The notes beneath the pieces are model-generated. The model was not told the DNA's origin and searched no databases. It saw only the letters and a list, made by a program, of their open reading frames with translations. Shown piece by piece: positions 17,537 through 26,412 of a stretch of 64,000 nucleotides of DNA (its first letter is position 1; each line of letters starts with the position of its first letter). This DNA comes from Rheinheimera sp. 1928-s. GTDB taxonomy: Bacteria > Pseudomonadota > Gammaproteobacteria > Enterobacterales > Alteromonadaceae. A program made the translations under genes and the position numbers. The stretch covers positions 140,885 to 204,884 of the forward strand of contig NZ_JARIXP010000003.1 of the NCBI RefSeq assembly GCF_029269265.1, given 5' to 3'.

Positions 17537-18229
17537 TCAGCGAAACAACGCCACTTCTTCAGGTGTTAAATAGCGGTATTCACCTTCAGCTAAATCCGGG
17601 TCTAGTGGCAGGTCGCCAATTTGTTCGCGGTGCAACTTTTCGACTTTATTGCCAATAGCGCCAAACATACGTTTCACCTGGTGATAACGACCTTCACTGA
17701 TCGTCAGCAAGACCTGATGCGGATCGATGATTTCCAGCTTCGCAGGTTTAGTTAAGTCTTTTTCACCACGTAACATAATGCCTGCAGCAAATTCTGCAAT
17801 GACGGCTTCAGGCACTGGGTCGGCCAGCCATACGCGATAGGTTTTTGGGCAGTGATGTTTAGGCGAACTGATTTTATGTGACCACTGACCATCGTCCGTG
17901 ATCAACACCATACCTGTCGTATCTAAATCCAGACGGCCTACTGTGTGCAGACGCTCCATCAAAGGTTCTTCCATTAAAGTGAACACCGTATTGTGGTCTG
18001 GATCTTCAGTCGAGCAGATATAACCTGCTGGTTTGTGCAGGACTATATAACGCAGGCCAATCAACTGCAGTTGTTCGCCTTCTAAAAACACCTGATCGGA
18101 TGCTTTGAGTTGCAAGGCCGGCTGTTTGGCCATTTCACCATTCACTGTCACCAGCTTCTGGCGTATTACTTTACCGGCCTGACTACGGGTCAGACCGGTA
18201 CAATCACAAATAAACTTATCTAAACGCAT
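17537..18229 (-). CDS. rsuA: 16S rRNA pseudouridine(516) synthase
   Basis: Isomerises a uridine of 16S rRNA (U516 in E. coli). An S4 RNA-binding domain is at residues 1-60 (MRLDKFICDCTGLTRSQAG) and the RsuA/RluB-type catalytic domain follows, with the active Asp in GRLDLDTTGM and the conserved SEGRYHQVKRMF block. Starting at the ATG at 18229 gives 230 aa, nearly the length of E. coli RsuA (231); the longer upstream reading has no family support. It lies 57 bp downstream of the thioredoxin-NHL gene on the same strand and may be co-transcribed. Confidence 0.92.
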   Translation of the reverse strand: MRLDKFICDCTGLTRSQAGKVIRQKLVTVNGEMAKQPALQLKASDQVFLEGEQLQLIGLRYIVLHKPAGYICSTEDPDHNTVFTLMEEPLMERLHTVGRLDLDTTGMVLITDDGQWSHKISSPKHHCPKTYRVWLADPVPEAVIAEFAAGIMLRGEKDLTKPAKLEIIDPHQVLLTISEGRYHQVKRMFGAIGNKVEKLHREQIGDLPLDPDLAEGEYRYLTPEEVALFR

Positions 18230-18286
18230 TTTGAGTTTCCCAACTGTTATGCTTTTAGTGTAACCAGATAAACGACCAGACTCCAC

Positions 18287-19801
18287 TTACTTTGGCTTTG
18301 TATCTGCCTTAGCCGACGCAGGCACCTGCACTTCAGACAATTTCTGGTCTTTTAAATGCCAGCGTAAAACTCTGTTGTTATTGGTGTCGGCTATATACAG
18401 CTCACCATTAAACACCGCCAGACCACCAGGTTCGTTCAGTTCAGTTCCTAAACTAAGTGTCATCACCTGCTGCTCGTTTAAATCCAGCAATCTGATTTTA
18501 TGGTTGTAGGTATCAGCCACAGCCAGGGTGTTTTTATCCAGCACCACCACATCTTTATTGTGTTGCAGCAAGGCCCGTTTAAAGCCACCGTCTTTTAAAC
18601 CAAACTCAAATAAGCCCTGCCCGACTAAAGTTTCTACTTTGTCAGAACTCAGGTCTATTTGTCGTACCGCACTGGCTTCTGCGTCTGCAACCCACAGCTT
18701 ATTGCTTCTTAAAGCTAAGCCGCTTGGCTGATTAAACGCAGCGTCCTGACGTTTACCATCCAGCAAGGCTTCCTGCCCTGTGCCGGCAAAAGCTTTCAGC
18801 TCTGAACTTTTTAAATCCAGAGTCCAGATTTGATGGCTGCCCGCCATAGCGATATACAAGGTGGTGTTATCCAGCGCTAAATCCCATGGCGAACGCAGCG
18901 ATACTTCAGTTGGTGTTGAGCCCGGCACTAAACGGCCTGACGCCAGTTCGCCGTTGCCTGCAATGGTTGTGACCTGAAAGGTAGTTAAATCTATACGGCG
19001 AATAGCATGGTTGCCTGTATCTGCTACATATAAAGCCTTGTCGGTCAGCACTAAACCCTGAGGCGAAGAAAATGCGCTGCTATCGCTATGGCCATCTTTG
19101 AGTTCAGCTATGCCAGAGCCTAAACGTTTCACCAGCTTGCCCTGATGATCCAGCAGCACTATTTGGTTGTGCAAAGTATCGCTGATGGCAATATAGCGTT
19201 CATCCACAGTGACACTGCCTGGCGCTGCCAGGATAGTAGTTAAGGGGTCCACTAATTTAATCGGCAAAGGTGTCAGGTTGGGTTCACCTTTAAATTCAGC
19301 TAGTAGCTGTTCAATCGCTTGGTCCAATACATCATAACGGCCTTCACCTGAGGTTTGCCCCACATACTTGCCATCAGGCCCGATCAGGACAAAAGTAGGC
19401 CAGGCGCGCACTGCATAAGAGCGCCACAACTGAAATTCAACATCATTCACCACCGCATGCTGCATACCGTAACGCCGCACTATGGAGGTTAAAGTGCTGA
19501 GTTGCTTTTCGTTTTCAAATTTAGGTGAATGCACCGAGATCACAGCCAGCTTATTGCCATACTTCTGTTCCAGCTTGTGTAAGTCGGGGATCACATGAAT
19601 ACAGTTCACGCAACCATAGGTCCAGAAGTCCAGCAACACCACCTTGCCTTTCAGTTGTTGCATGGTTAAAGGTTCAGTCACATTCAGCCAGGGCAAGCCC
19701 GCTGGGAACTCAACGCTATTAGTACGGGCCGAAGCTTTAGCCAGGCCAAAGGTTAAACTACAGGTCATGACTAAAATCCAGATGATTAGTTTAAAACGCA
19801 T
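18287..19801 (-). CDS. Exported thioredoxin-like protein with NHL beta-propeller (NHLRC2-like)
   Basis: A 504-aa two-domain protein. A signal peptide (residues 1-25, ending AKASA) precedes a thioredoxin/TlpA-like domain with a CVNC redox pair (Cys64, Cys67) in DFWTYGCVNC and the cis-proline loop AWPTFVLIG. From about residue 170 to the end there are repeated NHL blades (for example QGLVLTDKALYVADTGNHAIRR in short form, then PSGLALRSNKLWVADAEAS). The architecture matches the NHLRC2 family, whose bacterial role is unclear. The periplasmic location suggests a thiol reductase tethered to a ligand-binding propeller. Start at 19801 is set by AGGAGT six bases upstream. Confidence 0.9.
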   Translation of the reverse strand: MRFKLIIWILVMTCSLTFGLAKASARTNSVEFPAGLPWLNVTEPLTMQQLKGKVVLLDFWTYGCVNCIHVIPDLHKLEQKYGNKLAVISVHSPKFENEKQLSTLTSIVRRYGMQHAVVNDVEFQLWRSYAVRAWPTFVLIGPDGKYVGQTSGEGRYDVLDQAIEQLLAEFKGEPNLTPLPIKLVDPLTTILAAPGSVTVDERYIAISDTLHNQIVLLDHQGKLVKRLGSGIAELKDGHSDSSAFSSPQGLVLTDKALYVADTGNHAIRRIDLTTFQVTTIAGNGELASGRLVPGSTPTEVSLRSPWDLALDNTTLYIAMAGSHQIWTLDLKSSELKAFAGTGQEALLDGKRQDAAFNQPSGLALRSNKLWVADAEASAVRQIDLSSDKVETLVGQGLFEFGLKDGGFKRALLQHNKDVVVLDKNTLAVADTYNHKIRLLDLNEQQVMTLSLGTELNEPGGLAVFNGELYIADTNNNRVLRWHLKDQKLSEVQVPASAKADTKPK

Positions 19802-20071
19802 TCGTGACTCCTGGTCAGGCAACTCTTCCACTATATAGAACGGTCTTAACATCAATTTCGTTCATTGTTTTAATTAAACAGGCGCTGATTAACCTGAGTT
19901 TAACGATAGATTGATGACAGCGGCGGATTTTTGGTTGCTTTTTGCCACGGAATTCCTCTATCTTGCTGCTGCACCAAGGTGTAACTTCTGCGACTTCCAG
20001 GCTCATTTTGTCTTACCAATGAGTCAGCAGAGCAACCAAGTCAAAAAAATATAACTAAATAAGAGATAAGC

Positions 20072-21418
20072 ATGACTAACTCTACAACACGCGGCAGCTG
20101 GGGTTCGCGTATCGGATTTATTTTAGCGGCAGCAGGCTCTGCAGTGGGCCTTGGCGCAATCTGGAAATTCCCTTATGTTGCTGGCGCCAATGGCGGCGGC
20201 GTTTTTTTACTGGTGTACCTGGCCTGTGTTTTTTCTGTAGGTGTAGTGATGCTGCTGGCAGAGATGATGATTGGCCGTACCGCCAAAAAATCAGCCACTT
20301 CAGCCTATCGTGCTATGGGCAAAGGCTACTGGCATGTCGCAGGCTGGCTATCTGTACTTGGGGTGTTTTTAATTCTGGGGTTCTACTGTGTGGTAGGGGG
20401 CTGGACCATAGCCTATATAGTACAAACCATACAGGGCACAGTGCTGACCACAGACGCCAAAGTATTGAGTGATACTTTTACCCACTTTATTGCGAACCCA
20501 ACCTCCTCTTTGATTTACACCGCTTTGTTTATGATCATCACCGCAGTGATAGTGATTGCAGGGGTACAGTCTGGTATTGAACGTATTTGTAAGATTCTGA
20601 TGCCTGCTCTGTTTGCCTTGATGCTGGTGATGGTGTGGCGCAGCCTGACCTTACCTGGTGCCATTGAAGGTGTGATTTATTTTATTACGCCTGATTGGAG
20701 CAAACTCAGCATTAAAATGGTGCTGGACGCTTTAGGCTTAGCCGTATTTTCATTGTCTGTAGGCGCAGGTTTAATGGTGGCTTATGGCTCTTATTTAAGC
20801 CCTGAAACCAAAGTAGTGAATGCAGGTTTATGGATTGCAGGTTTAGCTACACTAGCCTCTGTGCTGGCAGGACTGATGATTTTACCTGCTGTATTTGCCT
20901 TTAATGTCGACCCGGCCGCAGGCCCAGGTTTAACCTTTATCACCATGCCAGCGCTGTTTGCACAAATGGCAGGTGGTCAGGTATTAGCCTTAATTTTCTT
21001 TAGCTTGTTACTCTTTGCTGCTGTGACTTCGTCCATTTCTATTCTGGAACCTGTAGTGGCATTCCTGATTGACGAATACGGTATGGGCCGCAAAAAGGCG
21101 ACTATTCTGGTCGCTTCGGTGAACTATGTGGTGTTAGGTATTCCGGCTGCCTTGTCTTTTGGTGGTGGCATGGAAAGCTTTACTATTTTCGGAAAAACCC
21201 CATTTGATGCGATGGACTTTATGGCATCTAATGTGCTGATGCCTTTAGGTGGTATGTTTGCTGCGACTTTTGTTGGCTGGCGGGTATGGCCACAAATTAA
21301 AACTATCCTGGCAGGTGAAGTACCAGTTGCTGTGCAAAAAATTTACTGGTTACTGGCCGCTGTGGTTTCTCCGGTGCTGATCGCTATAGTAGCCATCATG
21401 ACCATTAAAGGCAGTTAA
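20072..21418 (+). CDS. Sodium-dependent NSS/SNF family amino-acid transporter
   Basis: Neurotransmitter:sodium symporter family (LeuT/MhsT/TnaT-like), 448 aa, inner membrane, about 11-12 helices. The hallmark first helix GFILAAAGSAVGLGAIWKFP contains the sodium-binding and substrate-binding unwound region. The NGGGVFLLVY block, the TM6 region ALGLAVFSLSVGAG and TM8 SSISILEPV follow. It probably imports an amino acid with sodium; the substrate cannot be assigned. It stands alone, followed by two hairpins before the next gene. Confidence 0.92.
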   Translation: MTNSTTRGSWGSRIGFILAAAGSAVGLGAIWKFPYVAGANGGGVFLLVYLACVFSVGVVMLLAEMMIGRTAKKSATSAYRAMGKGYWHVAGWLSVLGVFLILGFYCVVGGWTIAYIVQTIQGTVLTTDAKVLSDTFTHFIANPTSSLIYTALFMIITAVIVIAGVQSGIERICKILMPALFALMLVMVWRSLTLPGAIEGVIYFITPDWSKLSIKMVLDALGLAVFSLSVGAGLMVAYGSYLSPETKVVNAGLWIAGLATLASVLAGLMILPAVFAFNVDPAAGPGLTFITMPALFAQMAGGQVLALIFFSLLLFAAVTSSISILEPVVAFLIDEYGMGRKKATILVASVNYVVLGIPAALSFGGGMESFTIFGKTPFDAMDFMASNVLMPLGGMFAATFVGWRVWPQIKTILAGEVPVAVQKIYWLLAAVVSPVLIAIVAIMTIKGS

Positions 21419-21426
21419 GCACAATA

Positions 21427-21457
21427 CACAGCGGTTTTACTTGCCAAAGCCGCTGTG
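21427..21457 (+). terminator. Hairpin downstream of the NSS transporter gene
   Basis: CACAGCGG (21427-21434) and CCGCTGTG (21450-21457), perfect 8-bp stem with 15-nt loop. No T run follows, so it may protect the mRNA 3' end or be part of a two-hairpin structure with the stem at 21492. Confidence 0.5.
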
Positions 21458-21491
21458 GCAGTAAAAACTAAGCCCGAGTGATCACTATAAA

Positions 21492-21521
21492 GTCTGGAAT
21501 TTTGTTTGCAGAATTCCAGAC
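21492..21521. repeat. Perfect 10-bp hairpin before the flippase-like gene
   Basis: GTCTGGAATT (21492-21501), 10-nt loop, AATTCCAGAC (21512-21521). It lies 73 bp upstream of the ATG at 21594, in what could be a 5' leader. There is no T run, so it is not an ordinary terminator. Confidence 0.55.
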
Positions 21522-21593
21522 AAGAACAAGACCCGTCATGTTGTTGCCCGGCCCATTCTGGCTAAAGCAGTAACCAGGCAAGGATTGAAGACC

Positions 21594-22538
21594 ATGATTA
21601 AAAAAGACTACGTATGGCCACTGATAGGATTGGCCGCTGTAGCATTTTCTGTCTATGTGCTGGTAGAACAGCTCAAAGATATTTCGTATGACGATGTAGT
21701 CCGCAGTTTAGAAGCCATTTCGTTACATGGCTGGCTGATGGCCGGCTTAGCTACTGTATTTGCTTATGTAGCCTTAGCGGGTTACGACAGGCTGGCATTA
21801 TCTCATCTACGTAAAAAAGTGTCCTGGACCTTTATTTCCGTCGCCTCTTTTACTGCTTATGCCATAGGACACAACCTCGGTGCCTCGGTATTTTCAGGTG
21901 CTGTAGTGCGCTACAGAGCTTATCGTTCGCAAGGTTTAACGCCTGCCGAAGTAGGCATTCTGGTTGCATTCTGCTCTTTTACTTTTGCTTTGGGCACTAT
22001 TGTATTGGCTGGTATTGTGTTGTTGATTGAGCCAGGTTTACCTGCGCTATTTCACAGTGCCTTGCCAGAGTGGGTCGCCTTATTGCTTGGTGGCGCTATG
22101 CTATTTCTGGTGGTCCTGTATTTATGGGGCAGCTTTATGAAAAAGCGTTGCATCGATTTGTGGACCATCAAGCTGGAGTACCCACGTTTTTCATTGATCT
22201 GCAAACAACTGGTAGTGGCTCCATTGGAGTTATTAGCAGCTGCGGCCATTATTTATTACGCCTTACCTGAACAAAGTAACCCTGGGTATTTTATGGTGCT
22301 GGGTATTTTTCTGGCCTCTTTTTCAGCGGCTTTGTTGTCGCATGCCCCTGGTGGCTTAGGAGTGCTGGAAGTGATGTTTTTATTGGCCTTGCCCGATGTA
22401 GATCCGGCAGATGTGATAGCCGCTTTATTAGTATTCCGCTTGTTTTATCTGCTGATCCCATTTGCTATTTCGCTGATTTTTGTCGTCTGGTTTGAGCATG
22501 ATCAGTTATTGAAGAAGTTTAAAAGCAGCAAAAGTTAG
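21594..22538 (+). CDS. Lysylphosphatidylglycerol synthase TM-region / flippase-like membrane protein
   Basis: Integral membrane protein of 314 aa with about eight helices, UPF0104/COG0392 type, related to the flippase domain of MprF and to YbhN. The family signature SHAPGGLGVLEVMFL is present near the C-terminus, and GASVFSGAVVRYRAYRSQGLT in the middle (short pieces). Its likely role is lipid translocation or a scaffold for a lipid enzyme; there is no soluble aminoacyl-transfer domain here. ATG at 21594 is preferred over TTG at 21585 because AAGGA has proper spacing only for the former. A small membrane-protein frame starts 11 bp after its stop. Confidence 0.88.
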   Translation: MIKKDYVWPLIGLAAVAFSVYVLVEQLKDISYDDVVRSLEAISLHGWLMAGLATVFAYVALAGYDRLALSHLRKKVSWTFISVASFTAYAIGHNLGASVFSGAVVRYRAYRSQGLTPAEVGILVAFCSFTFALGTIVLAGIVLLIEPGLPALFHSALPEWVALLLGGAMLFLVVLYLWGSFMKKRCIDLWTIKLEYPRFSLICKQLVVAPLELLAAAAIIYYALPEQSNPGYFMVLGIFLASFSAALLSHAPGGLGVLEVMFLLALPDVDPADVIAALLVFRLFYLLIPFAISLIFVVWFEHDQLLKKFKSSKS

Positions 22539-22549
22539 AGGATAAAAGG

Positions 22550-22717
22550 TTGTTAGAATGGATTCTGATTGTGTTGGGCGTAATCATAGCTGGATGCTTT
22601 CTTTTGCTGGATGGCTTTAATGCTTACAATCTAATCCAGTTTTTTCGCGGTAAAAAAACACCTGTTGAACACTCTATTGTGCAACATGAAAAGCGCAATG
22701 CTGACAAAAAACACTAA
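22550..22717 (+). CDS. Small single-pass membrane protein (55 aa)
   Basis: TTG start at 22550, TAA at 22715-22717. The product begins LEWILIVLGVIIAGCFLLLD, one clear transmembrane helix, and ends in a strongly basic, histidine-containing tail (NADKKH). AGAGGATAAAAGG directly precedes the start and overlaps the stop codon of the flippase-like gene, so the two are likely translated together. I do not recognise a family. Its position suggests an accessory subunit of that membrane protein. Confidence 0.6.
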   Translation: MLEWILIVLGVIIAGCFLLLDGFNAYNLIQFFRGKKTPVEHSIVQHEKRNADKKH

Positions 22718-22732
22718 GCTCTGTCACCCCGA

Positions 22733-23122
22733 CTAGGATTCGTAATCCGGTAGCTTTTTTGGTTTCTCTGCTTTGGGCTGAAAAGAACTTGGCAAGACTT
22801 CAATACCGAGCTTACGGCCTACTTTGATCAGTATTGGAATAGTGATGGGTGCAAAAGGCAAGACAGCAAAAATACTTAATCCTGTGGCGCGTAACACATC
22901 CACTAACTGGTGATTGGCAAAACGCATTTCTGCTTGTGTGGCTTTACCCTGCAACGAACGCTGATAAATAATCAGCATGCGTTTGGTTTCATCGGTTTCC
23001 TGCGACAAGGCCATTCGAAGCCGAATCATGCTAAAGCGAATACGCGACATACTTTTACGCCGTTGTAACCGCAATACCCGGATCGGAGCTTTGTGCAACC
23101 GACTTAACAGATTCATACCCAC
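22733..23122 (-). CDS. LETM1-like small protein
   Basis: A 129-aa protein. The N-terminal 50 residues are very basic (LHKAPIRVLRLQRRKS, then MSRIRFSMIRLRM). The C-terminal half has the pattern HQLVDVLRATGLSIFAVLPF-PITIPILIKVGRKLGIEVLPSSF, which resembles the membrane-proximal part of LETM1-domain proteins. One hydrophobic segment (about residues 83-103) is visible. In bacteria such proteins are of unknown role, sometimes linked to ion transport or biofilm. Convergent with the small membrane protein, only 15 bp away. Confidence 0.65.
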   Translation of the reverse strand: MGMNLLSRLHKAPIRVLRLQRRKSMSRIRFSMIRLRMALSQETDETKRMLIIYQRSLQGKATQAEMRFANHQLVDVLRATGLSIFAVLPFAPITIPILIKVGRKLGIEVLPSSFQPKAEKPKKLPDYES

Positions 23123-23300
23123 CTCAGATGCCTATATACCCAATCAACCTGCAGATCCAGCAATGTGAATATTGTAAGGGGCAGGTCTTGTACCCGCCTG
23201 TCTATTGACACAGCGGTTCAGATGACTGGCATACACATTATCGGCTGCTTTGATGAGACAAGACAGTGTTATTTTGTAGTAATTAGTCTAAGGCGATGAT

Positions 23301-24071
23301 CTATAAAGCACTGACTAAAAAATTAGGGTTCTTTAAGTTTTCTCTGTGATAAGCCGGGTTCTCAATGCCCTGATACTCAACCTGGGCACCCGCTACTTTG
23401 GCGATGACATGACCTGCGCCTGTATCCCACAACATAGTAGGACCAAAACGAGGATATAAATGGGCGCTGCCTTCAGCCACTAAACAAAACTTCAGCGAGC
23501 TGCCGACTGCTATCAGCTCATGATGTGGAAAGCGGCTTAAATAGTCTTCAACATCAGCGCTGTAATGACTGCGACTGCCTACTACCTTCACCACCTCACC
23601 TGCTGATGGTGTTAATGCAACTCTAATAGTTTCAGTTAAGCCATGCTGTTGTCGGGTCGCCCCTAAACCTTCCGCTGCTGCATAGGTCTTATCCAGCACT
23701 GGGGCATGAATAACGCCAAGCACAGGCTCACCTTGTTGAATAAGAGCTATATTCACGGTGAATTCACCGTTACGTTTAATAAATTCTTTGGTGCCATCTA
23801 AAGGGTCCACCAGCCAGTATTCAGTCCATTGCTGGCGTTCAGACCAGGGAATATCCGCTGCTTCTTCGGATAACACAGGCACATGGGGTGTTAATTTATT
23901 CAGTTCGGCCAAAATCAAATGATGGGCCGCTAAATCAGCTTCGGTTAAAGGCGAGTCATCGTCTTTTTGCTCAACAGCAAAGTCACGCTGATACACAGTT
24001 AAAATGGCATCGCCGGCAGCAACAGCTATACGTCGTACTTGCTCCAGTAAATCCTGTGTCAGTTGCAACAT
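23301..24071 (-). CDS. cysQ: 3'(2'),5'-bisphosphate nucleotidase
   Basis: Hydrolyses adenosine 3',5'-bisphosphate, the by-product of PAPS reduction, to AMP; inner-face membrane associated in E. coli. At 256 aa (E. coli 246) it carries the inositol-monophosphatase-fold metal motifs: SEEAADIPW, DPLDGTKEFIKRNGEFTVNIAL and WDTGAGHVIAKVAG. The start overlaps the cysC stop by one base (TAATG), so it is coupled to cysC as the last gene of the cysGDN-permease-CQ operon. Its presence removes the toxic product of CysH encoded 12 kb away. Confidence 0.96.
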   Translation of the reverse strand: MLQLTQDLLEQVRRIAVAAGDAILTVYQRDFAVEQKDDDSPLTEADLAAHHLILAELNKLTPHVPVLSEEAADIPWSERQQWTEYWLVDPLDGTKEFIKRNGEFTVNIALIQQGEPVLGVIHAPVLDKTYAAAEGLGATRQQHGLTETIRVALTPSAGEVVKVVGSRSHYSADVEDYLSRFPHHELIAVGSSLKFCLVAEGSAHLYPRFGPTMLWDTGAGHVIAKVAGAQVEYQGIENPAYHRENLKNPNFLVSAL

Positions 24072-24664
24072 TAGCTCAGCACTCCTTTTTCAGTCAGTAA
24101 GGCAATCAGTTGATCAACACTTTGCTCCAGACTTTGCTGCGCTGTGTCTATGGTCAAATCCGCTTGCTCCGGTGCTTCATAAGGATCAGAAATCCCAGTG
24201 AAGTGACTGATTTCACCACGTCTGGCTTTTTGATACAAACCTTTCACGTCACGCTGTTCACATACATCCAAAGATGTGGCGATATAGATCTCTAAAAACT
24301 TACCTTCCGGCAGGCTGCTTTTAATAGCCTGACGCTGTGCGCGGTAAGGTGAAATAAAGGCGCTCAAAACCACCAGACCAGCGTCCAGCATTAAACCCGC
24401 CACTGCACCTACCCTGCGGATATTTTCGGTGCGGTCAGCTTCGCTGAAGCCTAAATCAGCACATAAGCCATGACGCACATTGTCGCCGTCCAGCAAATAG
24501 CTGTGCACTTTACGTTTTACCAGTTCCTGTTCTAACGCGTTGGCCACTGTGGATTTTCCTGCGCCGCTTAAACCTGTAAACCACAATACAACGCCCTGAT
24601 GACCGTTTTGTTGCTCACGATCGGCGCGGCTGATTTGATAGTTTTGCCAAACGACCTGACTCAT
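24071..24664 (-). CDS. cysC: Adenylyl-sulfate kinase
   Basis: Phosphorylates APS to PAPS with ATP. At 197 aa (E. coli 201) the P-loop is FTGLSGAGKST and the APS-binding segment DGDNVRHGLC with the downstream FISPYR and TGISDPYEAPE blocks are all present. It is a separate CysC rather than a CysNC fusion, consistent with the standalone cysN in the same operon. It overlaps cysQ by one base and lies 9 bp downstream of the permease gene. Confidence 0.97.
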   Translation of the reverse strand: MSQVVWQNYQISRADREQQNGHQGVVLWFTGLSGAGKSTVANALEQELVKRKVHSYLLDGDNVRHGLCADLGFSEADRTENIRRVGAVAGLMLDAGLVVLSAFISPYRAQRQAIKSSLPEGKFLEIYIATSLDVCEQRDVKGLYQKARRGEISHFTGISDPYEAPEQADLTIDTAQQSLEQSVDQLIALLTEKGVLS

Positions 24665-24673
24665 AAAAATTCC

Positions 24674-26410
24674 TTACAGCGACTGAAAAGGGAAAAACAA
24701 TGGAATTAACGTCAGCACAGCTATCGAATAGGCCAGCGCCATAGGCAAACCTACTTTGACATACTGACTGAGTTTGTAGTTGCCGACTGTATAAACCAGC
24801 AGATTGGTCTGATAACCCCAGGGTGAAATAAAGCTGGCACTGGCACCAAACAATACCGCCATAATCAGCGGCATAGGGTCTATACCAAAAGCCTTGGCCA
24901 GACTGATCGCCAAAGGGCAGGCTAAAGCAGCGGCCGCGTTATTCGACATCAATTCGGTTAAGATCAACGTGAAAAAGTACAAAGCAGCTAAAGCCCAGAA
25001 CAAGTGATAACCGCTGAACACCTGCAGCAAACCTTGCCCCAGCAGTTCAGATACGCCGGTATTTTCCATCGCTTGCGATAACACCAAAGCGCCACCGACA
25101 ATCAATACTATATCCAAAGGAAAACGACGTCGGACTTCCTGCATACTGATAATGCCAGTCGCCATTAAGCCGATTAAAAGCAGTACTAAGCCTTTGAGCA
25201 AGGGCAACTCACCTGTCATCGATAGGCCTACCACTGCAACAAAAGCAGATAACACGCCCCAACTGCGGCGCAAAGATAAACGGGTAGCAGAATCAACGCC
25301 GTTCACCAATAAGAATTCTTTATTGAGTTTGCTGTTCTGATGGAAGCTTTTACCAGGTACCAGCAGTAAAGTATCGCCTGTTTGCAGCACTATAGAGCCT
25401 AAACCGCCCTGCAAACGTTCTTGTCCACGCTTTACTGCAACTACCACAGCATCAAACTCTTCACGAAATTTGGCGTCTTTCAGTGACACACCGTTGAGGC
25501 TCGACGAGTGGCTAATAATAGCTTCCACCAACGCCTGACCATTCATGCTGTGATGGCCATACAAAGTCAGGCCCTGAATTTCCTGCAACAACGCCACAGA
25601 TTCCATATCACCGGCAAACAGCAATACATCACCTTGCTGCAAGCGATCGTCCGGGCAAACAGGCGCTATATTCTGCTCACCCCGCACTATTTCAGCTAAA
25701 AACAATTTACGTAAATGCCGTAACCCGGCTTCACCTATGGTTTTACCAATCAGCACTGAATCTTCACTTAAACGCGCTTCAAGGAAATACGGCAGGTCTG
25801 CTTCTTCCACCGCTTTTTCAGTGACTGGCAGCCGGTCAGCGATCAGCCACATCATCAGCATGCCGGACAGCACCACGCCAGCCCCTACTGCTGTAGTGGT
25901 GAAAAACTGCAATAAAGGCAATTCAGCTTTGTCTAAAAAGCTGTTGACCACCAGGTTGGTAGAGGTTCCTATCAGCGTGAGAGTGCCGCCAAAAGTGGCA
26001 GCAAAAGCCATAGGCAACATCAGCTTGCTGGGTGCAAATTTCTGACTGCGTTTAATAGCACCAATTAAGCTCGCCACTACTGCGGTATTGGCGGTAAAAG
26101 ACGACAAAACTGCAGTCGAAATCCACAAGCGACCAAGCACAGTGCGTAAGCCGCCGTTGTTAAGCTGCTGGCCCACCCAACTGATCAGTCTGGTTTTTTC
26201 CAGTGCTATGGACACCAGCAATAACAACACTAGTGTTAATAACGAGGAGTCGGTAAAGCTGGCGGCAAACTGCTGTACGTTCAAAAAATCTGTCAGATAG
26301 GTCAGTACGGCCACTGCACCAAAAACCCAGGCGGCGGAGAGCCGCGTCAGGGTAAGCAAAGCAATAAGCCCTACTAAAATAGCGAATACGCCGTACTGCT
26401 CCAGACTCAT
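24674..26410 (-). CDS. SLC13/DASS-type permease with two RCK-C domains, probable sulfate importer
   Basis: Inner-membrane transporter of 578 aa. Helices flank a central soluble region (about residues 200-370) holding two TrkA-C (RCK-C) domains, each recognisable by a patterned ending QQGDVLLFAG and QTGDTLLLVPG. The family signature SNNAAAALACPLA lies in the C-terminal half, and the first half has SSFTANTAVVASLIGA. Such SAC1-like proteins are encoded in cys operons of marine bacteria. Its location between cysN and cysC (2-bp and 9-bp gaps), in a window without cysUWA genes, points to sulfate uptake. Confidence 0.88.
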   Translation of the reverse strand: MSLEQYGVFAILVGLIALLTLTRLSAAWVFGAVAVLTYLTDFLNVQQFAASFTDSSLLTLVLLLLVSIALEKTRLISWVGQQLNNGGLRTVLGRLWISTAVLSSFTANTAVVASLIGAIKRSQKFAPSKLMLPMAFAATFGGTLTLIGTSTNLVVNSFLDKAELPLLQFFTTTAVGAGVVLSGMLMMWLIADRLPVTEKAVEEADLPYFLEARLSEDSVLIGKTIGEAGLRHLRKLFLAEIVRGEQNIAPVCPDDRLQQGDVLLFAGDMESVALLQEIQGLTLYGHHSMNGQALVEAIISHSSSLNGVSLKDAKFREEFDAVVVAVKRGQERLQGGLGSIVLQTGDTLLLVPGKSFHQNSKLNKEFLLVNGVDSATRLSLRRSWGVLSAFVAVVGLSMTGELPLLKGLVLLLIGLMATGIISMQEVRRRFPLDIVLIVGGALVLSQAMENTGVSELLGQGLLQVFSGYHLFWALAALYFFTLILTELMSNNAAAALACPLAISLAKAFGIDPMPLIMAVLFGASASFISPWGYQTNLLVYTVGNYKLSQYVKVGLPMALAYSIAVLTLIPLFFPFQSL

Positions 26411-26412
26411 AC

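Noticed and set aside
22558-22620. ATG-initiated short frame after the flippase-like gene
   Set aside because: It ends after about 20 codons. The overlapping TTG frame at 22550 has a ribosome-binding site and a membrane helix.
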